In this document: one piece after another, positions 1 to 9,008 of the stretch | Position numbering within the stretch: position 1 is the stretch's first letter | Layout of the letters: each line of letters begins with the position of its first letter | Assembly: GCF_020360975.1 (NCBI RefSeq) | Contig: NW_025408670.1 | Span: 1,488,001-1,552,000 of the forward strand | Length of the DNA: 64,000 nucleotides | Direction: 5' to 3' | Origin: Hirsutella rhossiliensis | Lineage: Eukaryota; Ascomycota; Sordariomycetes; Hypocreales; Ophiocordycipitaceae | Program-made: the position numbers and the translations under genes | Notes under the pieces: generated by a model | Seen by the model: the letters and a program-made list of their open reading frames with translations, nothing else | Told to the model about the DNA's origin: nothing | Databases searched by the model: none

Positions 1-943
1 ATATAAGCAGTAGTTAGCAGCTTCGTCTCGTAAAGGTATTCCTTTCGGTGACTTTCGTAGTCGCCTAGGGTAGTAGAAAAAGCTCTCTGCTATATAGAGG
101 TTAGCTCGGAGAAGAGGGTAGCTCCCTCTATAAAGTCCGTTACCCTAGGACGAAGAGGGGGCTCGAGAGGGTCCTACTTATTAGAGAAGACTAAATTATA
201 GATAGTTCTATCTATACGAGCCCGTAGCTCCTTTACCTACTTATCCTAATCTTAGGGCTCTATAAGAATCGTCCTATAGACCGTTAGGACGGCAGAGGAG
301 TCGTTTTTCGATATTATTACGGGGAAGGGTAGAAAAGTCGGGTAAAAATCGGCTTTTCTAGTAAGAGGGGTAAAAGGAAGCTACGAGGGATGTAAGAAAG
401 GTGCCTTTTATAGCAGCCGGAAGGTATAGGAATTCTATTCCTCCCGGGCTTATAACTCTCGCAAAAAGAAATACGAGAAGTATATATAAAATATACGAAG
501 ATAAAATTAGAAGTGAGGGGTCGGATAGGCAGGGCAGAGAGATTTAATTCTTATAGGGGCAGTAATAAAGGTAGGGGAGTAATTATTATATTGCCTTAAT
601 TATCCTTCTTTCCTTTATCTAACGCCCCTCTTTATACCTATCTAGCATCTTAATTAATAAAGAAGATCCTACTTAAAGAAGCTACTAATATCCTTTCGAC
701 TACCGAGCTTTTTACCGGTTTTTCCCCTCTTTTTTAGCCGTTGCCGGTATATCCGTCTTATCTTTCGCTACCTCTATAGGAAGCTATCGCTACTTCTGCT
801 TCCCCTTATGCCCCCTACCCTCCTTTCTATACCTCTTTTTAGCTCCTTCTTCCTTCTTCTATACCAGGTGTTTTTAGCTTCCTTAGTCCCTTATGCTAAG
901 GGATATCTCCGAGAACTACGAAATTAGGCCACGCTTCGCGATA
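1..943 (-). mobile_element. Retrotransposon family A, copy A1 (5' part, cut by window edge)
   Basis: Aligns by eye with 8090-9008 and, in its right half, with 11882-12366. Read on the minus strand it is an LTR (457-943) followed by the start of a gag-like frame that runs off the left edge. The minus-strand frame near 80-240 matches the gag of copy A2 position for position, broken only by TAG and TAA. The right end stops at the same base as A2 and A3. Heavily RIP-mutated, no longer coding. Assignment to Ty1/Copia rests on the gag zinc knuckle of A2 and is tentative. Confidence 0.75.
457..943 (-). repeat. LTR of family A (A1)
   Basis: About 487 bp, matching 8523-9008 and 11882-12366. The ends are short inverted repeats: TCTCGC at the left (RIP-altered from TCTCGCGAAG, as in A3) and CTTCGCGATA at the right. 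The internal region of A1 lies to its left, so this is the 5' LTR of a minus-strand element. Confidence 0.75.
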
Positions 944-956
944 ATAGTAAGCTATA

Positions 957-1236
957 AAGGGGATTACGGCTAAGACTATAATCTAAGGATAGTCTCTATA
1001 GGTATATATAGCTACCTACTTTTATTCCTTTAGATAGATAGCTCTCTAGCTTTTAATATAGATCTTTATTACGATTCTATCTTTAATTTTAATTACCTAG
1101 TTATAGTCTATAGTCTACGACCTCTAACTTATTACTAACGTAATATATATATTATTACTTAGACCACGCCCTATTATATCTACTAATATAAACCCCTCGA
1201 TAGGTTTATCCCTTAAGAATAATACCGGTCGTTATA
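957..1236 (+). repeat. Truncated LTR of family F
   Basis: About 280 bp that are the reverse complement of 36718-36997 and 44119-44395, i.e. one end of the 450-bp F LTR. The conserved terminus GGTCGTTATA ends at 1236; the other side is cut near 957, next to A1. No internal F sequence is attached, so it is a truncated or solo LTR. The junction at 1236/1237 with T1b is abrupt and also truncates T1b. Confidence 0.7.
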
Positions 1237-1291
1237 GTACGGTCTATTAAAAGAAGGTTAATAATTTATAAAATAAAAAAGAAAGAAAAGT
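1237..1291 (-). repeat. Left part of the LTR of gag-only element T1b, split by T1a
   Basis: Matches the 22469-22523 part of the T2 LTR (GTACGGTCTATT... to AAAGT). It continues at 3165 after the T1a insertion, so the two pieces are one LTR. The first ~31 bp of the LTR are missing, replaced by the F-type LTR end. Confidence 0.75.
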
Positions 1292-1468
1292 TATAAGGGC
1301 TTTTACTTTATATAGGCCTAAACTAAGGTCTAGGCTAAGTTTATATATAAGCGGCCTCTATACTTATATAGGCTAAGCTTAGACTTCTCTTTTTTTTTCC
1401 TCTTATAAATTATTAACCTTCTTTTAATATACTATACCTAAGCTTATACCTTTACTTACTTTATAATA
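1292..1468 (+). repeat. 5' LTR of T1a
   Basis: 177 bp, starts TATAAGGGC and ends TTATAATA; probably TG...CA before RIP. Matches 2988-3164 directly and 22438-22614 and 24134-24310 in reverse. Confidence 0.85.
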
Positions 1469-2987
1469 ATATAATCTACCTTTTATTTTACTCTCTCTTT
1501 ATCCCTATATATAGAATAGCTATTTTTAGCTACCTTTAAATCTAATATTTAATTACTTAGTTTAGTTAAACTACTTACGCTAGTATATATATACGTAAAA
1601 TATTTATATTCTTATAGTTATAAAATTAAAATAAATATAATACTTAGTTCGATTAAGTAATTAAAAGCCTTTTATAATAGTAGGGCTTTATATAATTAAG
1701 AGCGGTATTACTATACCTTAGTAAGTTTAATAGCTTTTTTATAGAGCTTAAGCTATAGCTATTTTATATAAAAGTAAAGCTTTATACTAATAGCGCTATA
1801 ATAAGGGATATCTATACTTAATTTAACTATCTTTATATAAGCTTATCCTTATACCTATAAAGGTATCTCTTACTATTTATATATACTAGTATAAATAGAC
1901 TAGCTAACCTCTTTATAAAGCTTTATACTAATTATAGCGAACTTATTATAGCTAAGTTAGTAGGCTAGGAGCTTATAATACTCTATTAAAAGTAAAGTAA
2001 AGTAATTCTAGCTTACTTTATATAGTTTAAAGAAGTACTATATTAAGTAGATATATATAGCTAGCTTAATATAGTAAAGTATAATTACCTTATTATAAGC
2101 TTAAATATAAATTAGTATACCTATTTAGGTAAAAGGTTTATATTACTAAATATATATACTAATCTTATTTACCTTTTTTAGAAGCTTAGTAATAATAAGT
2201 TTCTTTTTTTATCTTCTTTTATAATATTAGAAAAAGATAACGCTAGTAATATTATAGATATCTTTATCTTTACTATAAGGACTAAGGATAAAAAGAGGTA
2301 GCGATAAAAAGGTCGCTATATAAGCTATAGTAGTAAATCCTATTAGTTTATAAAGTACTTATACTTAAAGGTATAGGTAAACGTACTCTAAGTAATAAAG
2401 GGGTATATACGCTAAGATAAAAAGAAAGTTAAGTTTAATAATAGCGACTTTAGTAGCGAGTAATCTTAGTAATACCTTTATAGGCTTTATTAGCATTCTC
2501 TTATATATAGTAGTAGCTATTATATAAACGGAATATATACTTATAGCGACTAAAAGGGCTGCTAAGATATAAGAAGGCCGCTAATATAATATAACTATAG
2601 CGAAAGGGAGTGCTTATATAGCCCTATATAAAAGGGAGTAAAGCCTTATATATTAAAGTACTATCCCTTATATTATAGTACTAAGAGCTACTACTATACG
2701 CTAATATAGGGGGGGCGGGATACTATAAGCTTACTAAAGCTAGCTATACGCTATTTTATATACCTTTACTCCTTAATTATAAATACTAAAGTCTAACTCT
2801 TAAGGCGCGGCCCCTATTAATAATATAGTTTATTTAAGAAGCTTACTTAAGAGGGTATTATACGTTATTTACTAACGTTTTTTCCGCGACTAAGTATATA
2901 TAGTCCGCGTAAGGGTTCCGTTCCCCTAAGCGTAGTATTAAGTATTATTTAAAGTCGCGCCTCTTTAAAAGCTAGGTAGGGGTATAA

Positions 2988-3164
2988 TAAAAGGGCTTTT
3001 ACCTTATATAGGCCTAGACTAGGGTCTAGGCTAAGTCTATATATAAGCGGCCTCCGCGCCTATATAGGCTAAGCTTATACTTTTCTTTCTTTTCCTTTTT
3101 ATAAATAATTTACCTTCTTTTGATAGACCGTATATAAGCTTACGCCTCTACTTACTTTATAATA
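2988..3164 (+). repeat. 3' LTR of T1a
   Basis: 177 bp. A purine-rich stretch, AGCTAGGTAGGGGTATAA, directly precedes it, as expected of a polypurine tract for a plus-strand element. It differs from the 5' LTR mostly by CG versus TA. Confidence 0.85.
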
Positions 3165-3340
3165 AAAGTATAAGCTTAGCTTATATAGGCGCGGAGGCCG
3201 CTTATATATAGGCTTAGCTTAGACCCTAGTCTAGGCCTATATAAGGTAAAAGCCCTTATATTATACCCCTACCTAGCTTTTAAAGAGGCGCGACTCTAAA
3301 TAATACTAAATACCGCGCTTAAAGGGACGGAACCCTTTAG
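3165..3340 (-). mobile_element. Right part of T1b: rest of the LTR plus ~80 bp of internal sequence
   Basis: 3170-3260 completes the LTR begun at 1237-1291 and ends in CCCTTATA. 3261 to about 3340 matches the inner edge of T2 (22615-22690), then homology stops. The rest of T1b is missing. Confidence 0.7.
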
Positions 3341-3540
3341 TCTTCGTTCCTTAAGGCTCTTTACGCAACCTATAAGGGATTGCCTTACCCGTTCCTTAAG
3401 GCATAATCGCATCCGTGTCCGATAGTAATCTTTATAATATATCTAAAAGCGGCTTCGTTATTATCCCTAGTTATAGTTATTCCGGAAGTCGCTTTATTTA
3501 AAATTTACTATATTTCGCGGAAAGCCTTATATATCCGTCG
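3341..3540. other. RIP-mutated transition to the island, nothing recognised
   Basis: AT-rich sequence that becomes balanced near 3540. CGTTCCTTAAGGC occurs twice (near 3345 and 3390). No match seen elsewhere in the window and no reading frame. Confidence 0.5.
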
Positions 3541-4145
3541 CTGGGTGCGCTGGCATGTTAGAAGCCATAGATGGCTGAATGTGGTCGTTAGTAATATAGG
3601 CGATTTGCGGCCGTTGGAGCCTGGGCCGGCTGAAAAGATAGGTAGTCGGCCACCCCCCGCGGATTTTCGACCGGGCTGGTCCTAGCGTTCTTGCACGATA
3701 TATAGTATTAGTAACTACTATGTACTGTTCTTGCTTGTCATAAGGTGACGCGGTATTCTCACGTGATGCCTCGGCCTTATAGGTTGAGGAATATGCAGGC
3801 TCACGTGTATTGAGTTTAAGCGCGTTAAAAGATAGAGCGTTCTGCGATTAGCTTAGATTTAAGGCTATATGGACTGCTTAATTGCAAAGACCTCGGGATA
3901 CACCTATGCGAAGTATTCACCCCAACGCAAGGACCCAGAGTTCTGGAAGCTTCTTAGCCCCTTTCGTTGTTCACGACCACAGCCCTCCTGAACGATCACA
4001 ACGTACGTTGAGTCGAAGCATCTCAGTGTGCCGTCAGACGTCCCGTACCATCTCTACAGCCTCATGACCGCGCATACACGTGGACCAACTGATTGCTGAT
4101 TACGACCAAAAATAAGCGTTGACATGGAGCTAGAAACAGACTATG
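3541..4145. other. Unmutated intergenic sequence of the island
   Basis: TG and CA return to ordinary frequency here, so RIP did not reach this stretch or it is single-copy. No convincing gene: an open frame at 3882-4067 is short and has no ATG at its start. Two CACGTG hexamers lie at 3760 and 3802. Confidence 0.5.
3760..3807. promoter_or_regulatory. Pair of CACGTG E-box hexamers
   Basis: CACGTG at 3760-3765 and 3802-3807, 42 bp apart. In fungi this core binds basic helix-loop-helix proteins. No clear gene starts nearby, so a role is speculative. Confidence 0.2.
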
Positions 4146-4355
4146 CTAAAGTAGAGCATCGCCGACATCTCGCGCCAAAGAAAACAAATAGGCAACCGAC
4201 CAGCGGCCGGCACGGAAAAGCAGCATAAAGCACAGACAAAACCCGACCAGCAGATTGGCAATGACGAATAAAAGAGCTCGTCGATAATGGTGTGAAGACA
4301 CTACTTGCTCAATGCTTCGAGAGGACATGCTCGACCGCATGAATCGTTCGAACAT
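4146..4355 (-). CDS. Hypothetical 69-aa frame with one membrane segment
   Basis: Starts at a true ATG (4353-4355) and ends at TAG. Residues about 27-48 are strongly hydrophobic (ALLFVIANLLVGF...), then a basic patch and a second partly hydrophobic stretch, so at least one membrane helix is likely. It overlaps by 47 bp, in another frame, a longer open frame at 4309-4716. It may be the C-terminal end of that gene after a splice or frameshift, but I found no intron of usual fungal length with good borders. Not RIP-mutated. I do not recognise the family. It could also be spurious. Confidence 0.3.
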   Translation of the reverse strand: MFERFMRSSMSSRSIEQVVSSHHYRRALLFVIANLLVGFCLCFMLLFRAGRWSVAYLFSLARDVGDALL

Positions 4356-4716
4356 CTCCCGCCATGGAGGCCATTATCTTGTTTAGGGCCTGCTGCGCCT
4401 CACCCATGTCGACCATCAAGGCTTCAAACCGTCGCAGCCGCTGCTCGGTCGCACCCAAATGGCTAGGCGATCCGTTCGAGCTTGCACTGAGGCTACGCTG
4501 CCTACGCGGTGGTCGCTCTGAAGCCAATGATTCTCTTGCGTGAGCGTCTCGGAGAGCCCTCCATCGTATGGCGTCCTTCTCGACCTTTACAGGGTCCACG
4601 TAAGAGCTCTCAAACCCGGCTTGCCATGGTGGAGGTATTCTATCCCTCTTGCACACGTTCTCTATTTGAGCATTTGCACTCGTCGCTCTAAGAACCTTTA
4701 AGCTTGTCGAAGTCAA
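4309..4716 (-). CDS. Hypothetical open frame without its own start, possible exon of a broken gene
   Basis: 135 codons open on the minus strand. The first codon is TTG and the first ATG comes only in the last third (ALMVDMGEAQQALNKIM), so a true start would lie upstream in another exon, or the gene is truncated. Composition is protein-like: a basic and Ser-rich middle (RPPRRQRSLSASSNG), then a likely amphipathic helix (RRFEALMVDMGEAQQALNKI). It ends 40 bp inside the small membrane-protein frame. No family recognised. Sequence is unmutated by RIP. It is flanked by a LINE relic, so it may be a remnant of a host gene. Confidence 0.3.
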   Translation of the reverse strand: MTSTSLKVLRATSANAQIENVCKRDRIPPPWQAGFESSYVDPVKVEKDAIRWRALRDAHARESLASERPPRRQRSLSASSNGSPSHLGATEQRLRRFEALMVDMGEAQQALNKIMASMAGDVRTIHAVEHVLSKH

Positions 4717-4949
4717 AATATTAATGCCTTTCTAATAGAACCTAACACAACAGTCTGCGGGTAGATCCCTGCTATTTGCCGCTAGATTTTTGCGTTGTGT
4801 TTACGATTTCGTCACCTAGAGCAAGCTCATCGAAGTCGCGCCTATCCTTACTAGACCACACCGACTGCCCATCGGCCAAGTTTTTGTGGCCAGCTGCGGT
4901 CTTGTACTTCTCCATCTCGAGAAGCCCAACCTCCGTCGCGGATTCGTGC

Positions 4950-5790
4950 CATGTGTTTCTGGTACCGCAGGCCCACATCCATGACCACTCCCGGAATTTT
5001 ATACTATTCCTAGGTTCAATCTCTTTCCCTTTGATCAAAAACGGCATGTCGCTGTTGCGCCTGGTGACTCGCGTGAAGTGGATAATTGTTGTCTTATCCG
5101 CTTCAAACGTCGCGCCGCTGCGCGCCTCCCACTCGAGCGCATCATCAATAATCGACTAAATACCTTCCCGGTTCGCCTCCGCGGTTAAGCCGGTCACCTA
5201 GGTCGAGTAATCGTCCACGAATACAACTAAGCCTCCCTCTACCTTAATCTATCTCTCACTAAGTCTACGTTAAAGAAGAGGAAGGCAACCGGTGATAGCG
5301 GCGATACTTAGGGGAGACCAGCCTAGGGCAACTCCCGCTATTCGGACGTATACCCATTCACCATAGCCGAGGCTATTCGCCTAGAATAGAAGGCACCTAT
5401 CCATCTTACTAGTCTCTCTAGTATCCCCTTCGCCTTTATCCTCTCGAGTAGTCGCTCTTTGTAAACTCTATAGTAGGCGCCTTTAATATCGAAACTAATT
5501 AGGCTAAGCACTTTACGAGCCCGCTAGGCCTTATAAATTTATTCCTATAGGAGCAGGAGCGCTTGCTCGGCCGACCATCGCTTCCTCGCCCCGAAGTGGT
5601 TCGCGAGCAGGAGCCCGTGAGCCTCTACTGCGTAGGATATGCGCTCTGCAACGACCGCTTCTAGTATTTTGCTAAGTGTCGATAGATGCGATATCGGTCG
5701 CCACGCCTTCGCCACCGTATAGTCTCCTTTGTCCGGCTTCTTTAGCGGGATAATTTTCACGCTTCTCTATTGGCGAGGCAATCACGAGAT
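4950..5790 (-). pseudogene. LINE (non-LTR retrotransposon) reverse transcriptase fragment
   Basis: On the minus strand, starting right beside the FluG-like gene, the translation carries landmarks of Tad/I-type LINE reverse transcriptases. In order: KIIPLKKPDKGDYT, then AWRPISHLSTLSKILE, then NHFGARKRWSAEQALLLL (5545-5760). After a shift come FDIKGAYYRVYKERLLERI (near 5490) and the catalytic VVFVDDYS, the FADD-box equivalent (near 5210). Next are TTIIHFTR (5075) and IKFPGVVMDVGLRYQKH (near 4970). Frame changes and TAG stops at former Trp and Gln codons show it is dead. RIP is patchy: 5160-5540 is mutated while both ends are nearly clean. Endonuclease, the 5' part and the 3' end are absent. The frame open at 4772-4950 beyond it is not LINE-like. 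Confidence 0.8.
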
Positions 5791-5883
5791 CCGGCAGATT
5801 ACCGGAAAATCCTTTACTCCTGGGATCCAACAGTTTGCTTTATTGACCCCGCCTTTGCTGCCGTACCTGCACCAAACAAAATA

Positions 5884-7203
5884 ATGGCGTCTATCCTCAA
5901 CACATTTCTGGAGAATCATCCGTCCGTCCGCTTTGTCCGACTACAGTGGCAAGACGTATCCGGACTCCTACGCGCGCGCGTAGTTCCCTTAGAACAGGCG
6001 AGACTAATAGCGGGAGGCAAGAAGACAATGCAGCTAGCACCATGTGCGCTCAACTTGGCCGTGGAAAATAGCGTCTTGACCGCGCCTACGAATTATTTAG
6101 GCAGTGATACGGGCTATCCAGACTGGACTACACTGCGGACAAGGGCGTTGCTAGATCCGCTCTACGCCTCCGTTATGTGCACCATTGCGAGAGATCACGG
6201 ACCGCAGCCAAAGCAGGACAATTTTTGTCCGCGTCGCGCCCTCAAGACCGTACTGTCAAAAGCATCTCAGCGGTTCCAGCTGGAATTTATGATAGGTTTT
6301 GAAGTCGAGTTTGAGGTATGGAGGCGCAACGAGGACGACAAGCTGGTCTTGCACAGCACCGGCTTGGGAGGCGCGGCGTGTTCTGGCCTCCGCCATGGAT
6401 GCTACGAGTACGTTGAGGAAACCATGATGATACTCCTGGAAGCTGGGGTTGGACTGGAGGCGATGCATACTGAAGGGCAAAAAGGGCAGTATGAGTTCTG
6501 CCTGGCGCCGAAACGACCTATGGAGGCTGTGGATGAGCTGGTGTTTGTTCACGATACGCTTAAGAGAGTGTTTACTCGCCATGGGTTGATAGTCACCATG
6601 TTTCCGCGTCCGGCGGCAGATCGAACTCAATCTATTGGACAACACGTTCACATCTCCATCGGTAATCGCCCGGAATTGGAAGTTTCTTTCCTCGCTGGAA
6701 TTCTACGTCATCTCCCTAGCTTGATCGCCTTATGTTTACCATACGATATGTCATATGCAAGGCTCAGGCCCGGGCAAGGTGGCAGCCACATCGTCGCCTG
6801 GGGCACGCAAGACCGTCGGGTCCCCGTCAGGAAAGTGAAATCATGCCATTGGGAGCTGCGTTGTGTTGACGCGACGGCTAATATGTGCCTTGTGCTGGCT
6901 GCGACGCTGAGCGCGGGATTGTTGGGCTGCATGAACCGCGAAGTGCTGCAGTTTCAGGATACTTCGTCTTTGAGCGAGGAGGAGATTATTAGGAGCGGAG
7001 ATGTATATATTCCTGGAACGTTTGAGGCTGCTCTGGATCAGCTTGAGCGGGTCTACGAAAGTGAGGGCCAGTTCAAGGCCATTGAGAGGTCGATGGAGAG
7101 TCAAGTTATCAGACATTACTTGGAGATGAAGAGATTTGAGCTGTCTAAGTTAACTCAGATGGGAGCAGATGAGGCAAGGAGTCTGCTTATTGAGTTGTTT
7201 TAA
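5884..7203 (+). CDS. Glutamine synthetase-like protein (FluG C-terminal-domain type), intact
   Basis: Single exon, 439 aa from the ATG at 5884, which has A at -3 and G at +4; the frame is open a further 114 bp upstream without an ATG. Residues 14-35 are the N-terminal beta-grasp part (VRFVRLQWQDVSGLLRARVV). The catalytic half has the family landmarks: GFEVEFEV at 138-145 (metal-binding Glu), EGQKGQYEF at 197-205, QHVHISI at 253-259 (the H-x-H motif), WGTQDRRVPVRK at 306-317, and ELRCVDATAN at 324-333. The closest family I know is the fungal type I glutamine synthetase-like proteins that resemble the C-terminal half of developmental regulator FluG; the N-terminal amidohydrolase half of FluG is absent. 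Presumably cytosolic; whether it makes glutamine or another gamma-glutamyl product cannot be told. No stop, shift or RIP damage. Its upstream non-LINE DNA is only about 95 bp, so the promoter must be short or lie in the LINE relic. Confidence 0.9.
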   Translation: MASILNTFLENHPSVRFVRLQWQDVSGLLRARVVPLEQARLIAGGKKTMQLAPCALNLAVENSVLTAPTNYLGSDTGYPDWTTLRTRALLDPLYASVMCTIARDHGPQPKQDNFCPRRALKTVLSKASQRFQLEFMIGFEVEFEVWRRNEDDKLVLHSTGLGGAACSGLRHGCYEYVEETMMILLEAGVGLEAMHTEGQKGQYEFCLAPKRPMEAVDELVFVHDTLKRVFTRHGLIVTMFPRPAADRTQSIGQHVHISIGNRPELEVSFLAGILRHLPSLIALCLPYDMSYARLRPGQGGSHIVAWGTQDRRVPVRKVKSCHWELRCVDATANMCLVLAATLSAGLLGCMNREVLQFQDTSSLSEEEIIRSGDVYIPGTFEAALDQLERVYESEGQFKAIERSMESQVIRHYLEMKRFELSKLTQMGADEARSLLIELF

Positions 7204-7279
7204 TATCTTAGTAATAGCAGCGCTGCCCTCAAATCGAGCAATTCAAATCCGGGGGCATACTTGTTTGTTTGATGGAATT

Positions 7280-8455
7280 GTACTGTTTCTTATAGCCTCT
7301 TTAAAGGGTTGACTCCTTTGGGTCGGTTTTCCTCGAAGACCTGCTAGCATTGTGATAACCGATGGCCTAGGGATTTGCAGGCTAGGCAGCCGTTTCGTCG
7401 TCTGGTCTTCTGTTTCTTCGAGGAATCCTCGTCCCGATCCGGAAGGTCTGCTTGAAAACCCCCCCTTTTTACCCCTTATTGCTGATTTTAACGAGGTTCG
7501 ATTTCGACTAGTTCCCTGATTTTTCGACTAACGGACTGAAAGGTCCATTGGGGGACTAGTCGGGCCGGTCTGACTGACGGGACCGGGGCCGGGCCCGGAG
7601 CAAGAGGCGGAGCCGGGGCCGGGACTGGGGCAGCCGTTGAAGACGGGGTTAAGGCTCTCGAGGGAGGAGGAGCCGGAGGAGCAACAGCCGCAGCAGCAGC
7701 AGCGGGGGCCGCAGCAACAGGGGCTGCAGCAGCTGCAGGGGCAGCAGGTCGAACCGTCTAGGTCGAGTGCTGGCCACGAAGGAATAAGACTGCTTGCTGT
7801 TGTACTCTGGCAGCCTCTTCGTCTAGTTCCCGGCTAGCTTCTCGAAAGATAGTCGAGTAACCGTCACTAATAGGCTTTATTAGCAGAGATATATCCCGTA
7901 GCTACTAGCCGGAAAGAGCTTCTATTAGGAAGTATTAGTTAGCTTCCTCGAGGATTTCTTCCTACTTAGCTAGCTACGAAGAAGCTAGCAGGTTTCTAGC
8001 AGAAAAGGCTCCTAGGTGTGCCGTATAGGTCTTCTTAATACGGTTAGTTATATAGCCCCTCGAGGGAGCTATCGAGGTCTCGAGCTTTAAAAGCTACTGC
8101 CTAGGAGTCTAATAACTCTCGTAGTTACCTAAGGCAGTAGAAAAAGCTCTCTGCTATATAGAGGTTAGCTTAGAGAAGAGGGAAGCTCCCTCTATAAATT
8201 CCGTTGCCCTAGGACGAAGAGGGGGCTCGAGAGGGTCCTACTTATTAGAGAAGACTAAATTATAGATAGTTCTATCTATACGAGCCCGTAGCTCCTTTAC
8301 CTACTTATCCTAATCTTAGGGCTTTATAAGAATCGTCCTACGGACCGTAGGGGCGGCAAAGGAGTCGTTTTTCGATATTATTACGGAAGAGGGGGCAGAA
8401 AAGTCGGTTAAAAATCGGCTTTTCTAGTAAGAGAGGTAAAAGGGAGCTATAACGG
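7280..8455 (-). pseudogene. gag of family A with CCHC zinc knuckle, RIP-damaged
   Basis: One minus-strand frame can be followed for roughly 390 codons. It runs from a region with TIYNLVFSNK (about 8250), through RDISLLIKPISDGYSTIFRE (about 7880) and an Ala/Pro-rich linker (7600-7760), then QWTFQSVSRKIRELVEIE (about 7520). The nucleic-acid binding knuckle CLACKSLGHRLSQC (C-x2-C-x4-H-x4-C, about 7339-7395) follows. The stops met are TAG or TAA at places where Gln or Trp is expected. The plus-strand open frame at 7637-7837 is only the shadow of the Ala/Pro linker. Knuckle and length fit a retrotransposon gag, probably Copia-type. Confidence 0.75.
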
Positions 8456-8522
8456 ATATAAGAAAGGTGCCTTTTATAGCAGCCGGAAGGTATAGGAATA
8501 CTATTCCTTCCGGACTTATAAC

Positions 8523-9008
8523 TCTTATAAAGAGAGATATAAGAAGTATATATAAAATATATAAAGGTAAAAGTAAAAGTAAGGGGTTAGATAGGTAGGG
8601 TAGAGATATTTAATTCTTATAGGGGCAGTAATTATAGTAAGGGAGTAATTATTATATTTCCTTAATTATCCTTCTTTCCTCTATCTAACGCCCCTCTTTA
8701 TACTTATCTAGTATCTTAATTAATAAAGAAGATCCTACTTAAAGAAGCTACTAATATCCTTTTAACTACCGAGCTTTTTACTAGGTTTTCCCCTCCTTTT
8801 TAGCCGTTACTAGTATATCTATCTTATCTCTCGCTACCTCTATAAGAAGCTATCGCTACTTTTACTTCCCCTTATACCCCTACCCTCCTTTTTATACCTC
8901 TTTTTAGCTCCTCCTTCCTTCTTTTATACCGGGTGTTTTTAGCTTCCTTAGTCCCTCTTACTAAAGGATATCTTTAAGAACTATAAAATTAAGCTATACT
9001 TTACGATA
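8523..9008 (-). repeat. 5' LTR of A2
   Basis: 486 bp, matching A1 and A3 LTRs. The left end TCTTATAAAG is the RIP-altered form of TCTCGCGAAG. Confidence 0.75.

Larger units (their letters stand above)
1292..3164 (+). mobile_element. Gag-only LTR element T1a (1,873 bp, complete)
   Basis: Two 177-bp direct repeats (1292-1468 and 2988-3164) enclose 1,519 bp. The element is flanked by the 5-bp target duplication AAAGT (1287-1291 and 3165-3169). It has exactly the same total length as T2 (22438-24310), in the opposite orientation. The internal part shows a protein-like plus-strand frame around 2290-2720, rich in Arg, Tyr and Ser, with RIP-type stops. There is no reverse transcriptase, protease or integrase. 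This fits a non-autonomous terminal-repeat element with at most a gag-like frame, mobilised by a partner element. It sits inside the LTR of a sister copy (T1b). Confidence 0.85.
7271..9008 (-). mobile_element. Retrotransposon family A, copy A2 (5' LTR and gag)
   Basis: LTR at 8523-9008, then internal sequence running leftward to about 7271, where it meets the 3' flank of the FluG-like gene. It lies in family B sequence (B3 begins at 9009). Protease, integrase and reverse transcriptase are absent, so it is truncated at the island. The part next to the island (7271-7840) is almost free of RIP while the LTR end is saturated. Confidence 0.75.

Noticed and set aside
3882..4067. Plus-strand 61-codon open frame
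   Set aside because: Starts with TTG, short, no recognisable features and no context.
4509..4691. Plus-strand 60-codon open frame
   Set aside because: Opposite the longer minus-strand frame at 4309-4716 and without features.
4772..5159. Overlapping open frames on both strands
   Set aside because: They overlap the LINE relic and its edge; the plus-strand frame is a shadow, and the minus-strand frame left of 4950 has no LINE or other similarity.
6256..7116. Three minus-strand open frames opposite the FluG-like gene
   Set aside because: Shadows of a well-supported coding sequence; no family features.
5884..7203. Bacterial origin by transfer of the glutamine-synthetase-like gene
   Set aside because: The motifs fit the fungal FluG-like family, and nothing around it is prokaryotic.
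7637..7837. Plus-strand Gln-rich open frame with CAG repeats
   Set aside because: No ATG at its start, and it is the complement of the Ala/Pro-rich linker of the family A gag on the minus strand.
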